Positions 57,754 to 64,000 of a DNA stretch of 64,000 nucleotides are shown piece by piece (positions within the stretch are counted from its first letter, which is position 1; each line of letters begins with the position of its first letter). Both the position numbers and the translations under genes were made by a program. The stretch lies in the NCBI RefSeq assembly GCF_017591425.1, contig NW_024465746.1:124001-188000 (forward strand), in the 5' to 3' direction. The DNA is from Ochotona curzoniae. Lineage: Eukaryota; Chordata; Mammalia; Lagomorpha; Ochotonidae. The notes below the pieces were generated by a model. That model searched no databases, was not told the origin of the DNA, and worked only from the letters and a program-made list of their open reading frames with translations.

Positions 57754-58590
57754 ATAGCTCTGCTCATCTCTTCTTCCTCAGGAGGCCAAGATTCTTGTAC
57801 TCCATCCACTTGTGGGACTCAAGTGTTCTTGTGGCTTCTCCATAGTGAGGGATTCACACATTCAGGACATTTCTTCTGCACATCCAATCCCAAGCAACAT
57901 TCAGACACCCTTCGGTCATTCTCTGAAACTCTTGACACCATCTTCCTTGGAGAGTCTTTGGTTGCTGAAGCACAACTCCTAAGAGGTTGTTTCTTGGCCA
58001 AGAGAATCTGCCACATTTTCGGTGAATTAATGTTTTAGTCAGTCCTTACCAGTCCCCTCAACTCTTGCAGTGGGTATAGTTCATTCCCAGGTTAGGAAAA
58101 CATTGTTCCATGCCGGTTTACATCCAACTTTCAAAGACAAAACAAATAAAAACAAAAAAAATTGCTTAAAAAACAGTGATATAATACTTAAAAATACTTA
58201 TTTTTTTAAACAAATTATTACTGAAGTGGAAATTCTGGATTAAGAGTAAAAATGCATATTAGATGATTGCATGAGCTTCTGGAAAAATGAATGAAAGAAA
58301 ATAAAAACCTAGAAAGGCAGAGGTAATAGACATCTTTCTACTCACTCATCAATGTGCGTATTCACAAAGCATTTTAGAAGAAATGGAGTGTATGTAATGC
58401 AACAAATCCTACATGTTTCCACGACTATTCTGTAAAGACAATGACAACCATGTCATGCATTAGATATAAGAGTTTGATAGATGTTTCCTGGTCTTCCTAG
58501 AGAATTGTATTGTGTAAGGAGTCAGACTGCACAGTAGACAGGTAGGGTCTCCAGGTCCCTGGTAAAATTATCCTTTAAAATGTAAAAATG
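57754..58590. other. No gene recognised
   Basis: AT-rich unique sequence in the right half. The 101-codon frame at 57733-58038 has no recognisable content. Confidence 0.4.
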
Positions 58591-59000
58591 GGAAAAAAAA
58601 TCAAGATGGCAGAATAGGGTAAGGACAGGTTTCAATGGACAGAGAAACATTAGCCAGTGTGAAGGAGAGAGAGCACATTCCAGGAAACAGAAGAGGACAG
58701 GACAACAGCAGAGGGGTACCTGCAGACTGGCAGACACGGGAAGGCAGCAGACACAACGGTGTGACGGTGCAGTGACTGATACCCCAGTGGCATTCAGCGA
58801 GCAGTGATCTGAATTGCAGTGGCAGCTGGAGCTCCATCAGCAACAAGGTGGGAAGGAACATTCACTGGGAGCTTAGGAAGTGAACCCAGACAAAGAACTG
58901 CCCCTCCTGCTGGTCTGGTTGATTTGACCAGGAGCAGAGACAGAGTGGCAGGCCCCAGATGGGCAGTGTGGGAGCAGGGTGAATTTCATAACCCAGTCAG
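58591..59000 (+). mobile_element. L1 5' UTR, orphan 5' end
   Basis: TCAAGATGGCAGAATAGGGT at 58601-58620 matches the start of mammalian L1 5' UTRs, including the YY1-type CAAGATGGC core that positions L1 transcription. Purine-rich 5' UTR-like sequence follows. No ORF1 appears downstream, and the right boundary (59000-59130) is uncertain. Confidence 0.55.
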
Positions 59001-59799
59001 CCCCCTAGGGCCGAATTGGGCACCATTTTGTCTAGAAAGACAAAGACTATGGGACAGGACTGAGCATGCACTGAGCTGGGAGCATGCACTAGGCTCACCC
59101 TTTTGTTCCTGGGTGAGTGGTAGACACTGCCACCCATTGCAAAGAAGTTTTTCTTTCTGCCTCTGGTGTGGTTCATGTGAATCTTCTCCCTGACATGGTG
59201 CATGAAACACCCCATTTCCAGTATTTCCTTGGGTCCCCCTTGGGTCCCTTGGGTCCCCCTCCTGTCACTAAGACAGGAGTCCTCTTTCTTTCCTGAATTA
59301 ATCATGCTTTGCAAGCCAGAGTTTGTCTTCATGAAGATTTTTCTGCGTGAGATAAGAAGCAAGCTTGCTGCTGTGTTTGTGTCAAATCCCCTACAACACA
59401 AATGTAGGGTGGAACAAGACCATGACCCTTCCCACATAAGGAACCAGGCCAGAAAACCAGTTCATCTCATAACCTTTCTAAGGCTGGCACTGAACCATGT
59501 TTTCTCAATACATTGTCAAAAGCAGAGACCCTCCCAGTATTGATCACATTCTAGACAGCTATTTGGTCTGACTTTGTTCCACAAAGGAAGAACAGGTTTG
59601 GGAAACAACCAAATGTATGTGTTTTTCTCCATTGCATAGTTTCACTTACATGAAGTTTGCCCTGATGTATCCTCCCTTTCTAGCTGGCTGTTTTGTCTAA
59701 AGGAAATGAGAAGATGATTTATTATCTGCTGTAACTCCAGAAAGATCCACTATGAAAAACAGTGCAACAAAATCACCATTCATCACAACAGGTGTTTCC
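59001..59799. other. Unassigned; short tandem repeat inside
   Basis: A CTTGGGTCCC-type unit is repeated three times at about 59228-59262. The rest may include more L1 5' UTR on the left. No gene recognised. Confidence 0.35.
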
Positions 59800-60640
59800 T
59801 AGTCTGTCGCTGAATGTTGCAGCAACACTAAATAATGACGAGGCACACTCTTGAGGGTCTGGGAAAAGCTGGAACTGCAACCAGACCCCTCACTGCCAAA
59901 AGTGGCCATGTTTAAACTCTTCTCTCCGCCTCCCCTTTCCCCATTGGTCTTAGCTTTCCTCCCCACTTCTCCAGCCCTCTCTCCACCACCCTTCTTCCTG
60001 TCTCTCTCCTCGTGGGTCTACATTGCTTCCATACCATTTTTGTACCCCTCTCGGCCACTTTTCCCTGTTCTTGTCCCCATATGTAGGTCTTACTGTTTCT
60101 GTACCACTTTTGTACCCCTCTCTACTGCTTTTCCCTGTTCTTGTACCCCTCATTCCACTGCCTTTTCCACCCAAAAATCTTAGCCCCTCTTCCCCTCTCT
60201 GCTGCCCTGTTCTCCCGTTATGTCTGTCTGTCGTTTCTCCTCCCAGTCTTTCTCCTCGTTGTCCCCTCCTTAGCTTTTACCGGCTGCTTTTATACCATTC
60301 TCCACCAATCACTTCTCCCCGAGGGTCCACTTGGCGCTACCTGATAGGTCAGTAGCAATGACATAATTGCAGCGAGGGCATCAGTCTATCCCTGTGACTT
60401 CCTGTTTACCTACTGGCGAGACCAACTCCACCTCCTGGCCCTGGGCTAGCCGCTGTCTTGTGACGGCCCCTCCCAATCCCAGGAGCAGCTTTGGCACCCC
60501 GCTCCCCACACTAGTCCTATCTGACTATCAGATGAGCTTTCCATTCTGAGGTCACCTCCCTCCTGTGCTGGGATCAGCATTTCTCTTTCACCTGTTTCCA
60601 CTGCGGCACCTGTTACCAGAGGGTAACAAATAGCAGGTGT
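59800..60640 (-). mobile_element. LTR-like element with TATA and purine-rich leader
   Basis: On the minus strand a promoter-like block has a reversed CCAAT box (plus CCAAT at 60305-60309) and TATAAAA (plus TTTTATA at 60288-60294). About 400 bp of strongly purine-rich sequence (pyrimidine on plus, 59925-60285) follow. A ~70-bp unit is duplicated within it (60032 and 60102). U3-like sequence lies at 60310-60640. The layout resembles IAP-like ERV LTRs with purine-rich R regions, but the ends and poly(A) signal were not found. Confidence 0.4.
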
Positions 60641-61371
60641 GAAAGACACCCATGTTACAAATCTGTATTAGGCTCATGACCAACCAGCTTTTCTAACAGT
60701 GTGCTTACTCTGTAAAATATATGTTTTCTCATATTGTAGGATATGGCTTCAGAAGAAAGGTTCAGAAAAAAAAGGAGAAAGAGTATCACCGGAGAGGAGA
60801 AAAACAGTCCCAATATTGTGGGGAACTCAATGTGAAAGATGACAGCAGCCTCATTTCTTGTCTTACATGAAAACAGAATTTTCATGGAGACAATTTCGGT
60901 GTGCTAAGATTTACTTAAGAGCGTGAGATAGGTCTGCTGCCACAGTGACAGGAGGAAGTTCCAAAGTAGAAAAACCATGAGAAAATGGTGGAAGTGACAT
61001 CCTTTAAGCGTCATCTAAGTGAGGGGCACACAGGGTGGGAAAAACGAGGAGACTCCTTCACAACAGACAGCAGTGTCTAGCATCTTGCTCAGAGCAAAAG
61101 CGCATCAGACGGGTGTGGCTGGCTGCTCCCTCCTCCTGATGGGAGCTGAGCATCTCCATGAGAGTAACTCAGACATGGGGCTTGGTTTAGGCTTTCGTCA
61201 TGACAACAACTGTAAGCGATGGGGGTTGACATTCTGCTTCTGTCCCTTGGCTTTCCCTCAGGGGGACTGGGGCACAAAGTGAAGGAGGATGTGCTTTTGG
61301 AAGGGTCAAAAACGGGGAGATGGCAAATTTTAATTTTTTGTTTTATCTTACTGTACAGATGGCAAATTCTA
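60641..61371. other. No gene recognised
   Basis: Unique sequence. No repeat or frame with recognisable content. Confidence 0.4.
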
Positions 61372-61700
61372 TGGCCCAGCACAGTAGCCTGGTGGCTAAA
61401 GTTGTCCCTTTGCACCGGCTGAGATCCCATATGGTCACCAATTTGTTTTCTGGCCACCCTGCTTCCATCCAGCTCCCTGCTTGTGGCCTGGGAAAGCAGT
61501 TGAGGACAGCCAAAGCCTTGGGACCCTGCACCCATGTGGGAGACCTTGAAGAGGCTCCAGGCTCTTGGCTTAGGATTAGTGCAGCTCCAGTTGTTGTGGT
61601 AGCTTGGAGAATGAATCAACAGATGGAAGATCTTTCCTTTTGTCTCTCATCCTCTCTTGTATATTTGACTTTCCAATAAAAAAAATAAATCTTTAAAAAA
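61372..61700 (+). mobile_element. C-type SINE
   Basis: Plus-strand copy: GGCCCAGCACAGTAGCC, GAGATCCCATATGGTCACC, GCTTGTGGCCTGGGAAAGC, tail AATAAAAAAAATAAATC. Confidence 0.92.
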
Positions 61701-61759
61701 ATTAATAAAATAGAAAAAAGTCGTTAAAAAATTCTAGTAGATAGTTGAAAATAAATGAG

Positions 61760-62036
61760 GGGAATGGATCTTTGCTTTGGTTCTGATCTTACTGACTAAA
61801 CAGTCTTTTATCATTAATAATCCTATTAAAGTGTATTGCCTAAGAATTTTTTTAATATTCACCTTATTAGGTTAAGAAAATTCCTTTTTATCTTTAATCA
61901 AAGTAACTTTTAAACTTTTGTTATTTTTCCACATGCTGTTTGTTGTTGACATCGTCGCATGGCTTCTCTATTTTAATCTGCTAATGTGATGAGTCGTATT
62001 AATTGATTTTTAGATAATAAAGCAATCTTGTAGTGT
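61760..62036 (-). mobile_element. Ancient L1 ORF2 fragment (RT region)
   Basis: The minus-strand sequence resembles the reverse transcriptase part of an old mammalian L1. The order GGTTCTGATCTTACTGAC, CACCTTATTAGGTTAAGAAA, AATCTGCTAATGTGATGAG is kept. All frames are closed. It is out of order relative to the L1 at its right, so it is a separate element. Confidence 0.55.
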
Positions 62037-62039
62037 TAC

Positions 62040-64000
62040 GATAAACTCTGCTAGGTTTCCCCACATCCTCGCCAGTAGGTGTTGTTGGTAGTCTTTTGCA
62101 TGTAGGCAATTCTCACTGGGGTTATGTGGAACCTCAGTGTGGTTTTTGATTGAATTTCCCTGATAGCTAGGGAACCTAGACATTTTTGTTTTCATATCTG
62201 TTAGCCATTTGGATTTGTTCCTTTGAAAAAATGTCTGTTCATTTTCCTCTCCCATTTCTTAACTGGTTTGTTTGATGCTATTTTGTTTCTGGAGTTCGTG
62301 GTATATCCTGGCTATTAGCCCCCTGTCTGTGGCATGGAGTGTGAAGGTTTTCTCCCACTCTGTTGGTTGCCTCTTTACTTTGTTGATTGCTTCCATCGCT
62401 GTGCAGATGCTTCTTAGTTTGGTGTAGCCCTGTTTGTTTATTTTAGTCTTGACTACTTACATTTTTGATGATTTTTCTAGGAAGTCTGGCTGTGCCTGTA
62501 TCTTGTAGAGTATTTCTTATGTTTTGGGGTGTAGGTTTAGACCCTTTATCCAGTTAGATTTTCTGTTTGTGTATGGTGGAAGGCGGGAGTTGTGTTTCTC
62601 ATTTCTGTGGGCTGCTGGAATTGTGATCCCCCCAGCTAGATTCCTGTTCTTCAAGCTGGTTTCAGCTATTGGTGATCTCTTACATTTCCAGATGAGTTTC
62701 ACTGTCATTGTTCTCCAGGTCTGTGAAGCAAGTTCTTGGGAGTTTGATTGGATTGCATCGAATCTGAATATGCCTCTCTAGGAACATGGTATATTTCTCC
62801 ACTTTTTTTTTTAAGATTTATTTCATTTTTTTATTGGAAAGGCGGATATACAGAGAGGAGAGACAGAGAGGAAGATCTTTCGTCCAATGATTCACTCCCC
62901 AAGTGAGCGCAACAGCTGATGCTATGCCGATCTGAAGCCAGGAGCCTCTTCCGGGTCTCCCACATGGGTGCAGGGTTCCAAAGCTTTGGGCCATCCTTGA
63001 CTGCTTTCCCGGGCCACAGGCAGGGAGCTGGATGGGAAGCGGGGCTGCCAGGATTAGAACTGGCGCCATATGGGATCCCGGGCGTGCAAGGCGAGGACCT
63101 TAACCACTGCGCCATCGTGCCGGGCCCATATTTCTCCACTTTTAGAAGTCTTCTATTTCTTTTTTCAGTGTTTTGTAAGTGTCCTCATAAAGTTCTTCCA
63201 CATTTTTAGTTAGGTTTATTCCAAGGTATTTAAGGGTCTAATCTGTTATTTTAAAAGGGATGTTACTGATTAGTTCTTTTTCAGCCCTGGAGTTGTTTCA
63301 TTCACATTTATTTATTTTGTACCCTGCCATCTTACCAAACTCTCTTAAAAGTTCTAGCAATTTCTTCATTGAGTTTTTTGGTTCTCCAATGTATAGATTC
63401 ATGTTGTCTGCAGAGATGAATGACTGATCTGTCTGATGTGTTGTTGTATTTTGTTAGCTAATATTTTGTTGAAGATTTTAGTGTCTATGTTCATCAGGGA
63501 TATGAGTCTAGAATTTTCTTTCTCTGCTGTGTCTCTGTCTGGTTTTGGTGTTAAGATGATGTTGACCTCATAGAAAGAGTTTGGAAGGATTGCCTGCCTT
63601 TCTATTGTTTTGAATGGTTGTGGAGCATTGGGGTCAGTTCTGCTTGGGATGCTTTGTATAAATTCGGGAGCGAAGCATCTCGCCCAGGTTTTTCTTTGTT
63701 GGGAGGGATTTAGTTACTGATTTGATCTCCAACTCGGTTATAGGGTTTATATAGATTTTCTGTTGCCTCACGACTCAGTTTTGCTAGATGGTATGTGTCC
63801 AGGAATCAGCATTTCTTGACAGTCTTTTGATTTGTTGACATATAGTCGCTTATAGTAATTTCTGATTATTCACTGTATGTTGGTGGCATCTGTTGTTATG
63901 TTCCCATTTTCATCTTTGATTCTAGTAATTCCTGTCTTCTCCCACTTTTTTTTTTTGTCAGTCAGTTTTGGCAGGTTTAGTTATGGGACAGGATGTATGG
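62040..64000 (-). pseudogene. L1 ORF2 3' portion, decayed, runs off the window
   Basis: The minus strand gives the C-terminal part of L1 ORF2p from the right edge (RT region near 63460-63540) to the C-terminus near 62040. ORF2p carries endonuclease, reverse transcriptase and a cysteine-rich end. Recognisable pieces are MTVKLIWKCKRSPIAETSLK with GGITIP (minus frame 62517-62708) and the end around ARMWGN (62010-62255). Frames change repeatedly and stops are frequent. A SINE at 62807-63127 interrupts it. The start lies outside the window. Confidence 0.8.
62807..63127 (-). mobile_element. C-type SINE, young, inserted in L1 ORF2
   Basis: Near-consensus minus-strand copy. Flanks ATATTTCTCCACTTTT at 62791-62806 and 63128-63143 are a perfect 16-bp target duplication. 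The interrupted L1 sequence is continuous across it. Confidence 0.96.

Noticed and set aside
59925..60285. Simple pyrimidine microsatellite
   Set aside because: Sequence is complex with a 70-bp duplication and promoter elements at one side, better explained as an LTR-like leader.

Overview
This window is nuclear DNA from a mammal, most likely a lagomorph and probably a pika (Ochotona) rather than rabbit or hare. The basis is about 40 copies of a tRNA-headed SINE of the lagomorph C-repeat type. Its features are an A box near TGGCGCAGTGG, a B box near GGTTCTAATCC, a body ending in GAAGATCTTCCTCTCTGTCTCTCC, and an (AATAAATAAATCTTT)-like tail. LINE-1 (L1) families, two ancient MIR-like SINEs, endogenous retrovirus (ERV) pieces and a U6 snRNA retrocopy fit the same picture. 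The species call is inferred from repeats only.

I found no intact protein-coding gene. The open frames longer than 60 codons are chance frames, SINE read-through, or remnants of L1 and ERV genes, and I could not support any host exon. The window reads as an intergenic or intronic, repeat-rich region.

Layout. 0-13 kb: SINEs, an old L1 interrupted by a SINE, an ORF1-bearing deleted L1 (half-L1 or HAL1-like) with a 5' inversion, and a solo-LTR-like element. 13-16 kb: an L1 3' UTR split by a 2.2 kb insertion of an unusual repeat, here called element X. 16-25 kb: a 44-bp minisatellite, MIRs, SINEs, and a longer HAL1-like element (22.1-24.6 kb) carrying 5' UTR, a broken ORF1, about 51 codons of ORF2 and the 3' UTR. 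25-37 kb: three more X copies among SINEs. 37-50 kb: SINE-rich DNA, a 5'-truncated L1 with target duplication, the U6 copy, and two CTCF-like motifs in convergent orientation. 50-57 kb: the longest X copy and a betaretrovirus-like env remnant with PPT and complete 3' LTR. 57-64 kb: an L1 3' end with target duplication, an orphan L1 5' UTR, a second LTR-like element, and a decayed L1 ORF2 running off the right edge.

The most interesting content is element X. It is at least about 3 kb and present in six pieces, all on the minus strand. Each has a recognisable 3' segment and/or a long body of degenerate ~65-75 bp GC-rich units that keep the same order between copies. No reading frame is shared. 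The copy at 13.6-15.8 kb sits inside an L1 3' UTR with an AAAT-rich tail and duplicated flanks, so it moved as a unit. The architecture recalls VNTR-containing composite retroposons such as SVA, but this is inference. Second is the HAL1-like family, in which two copies share one ORF2-to-3'UTR deletion junction.
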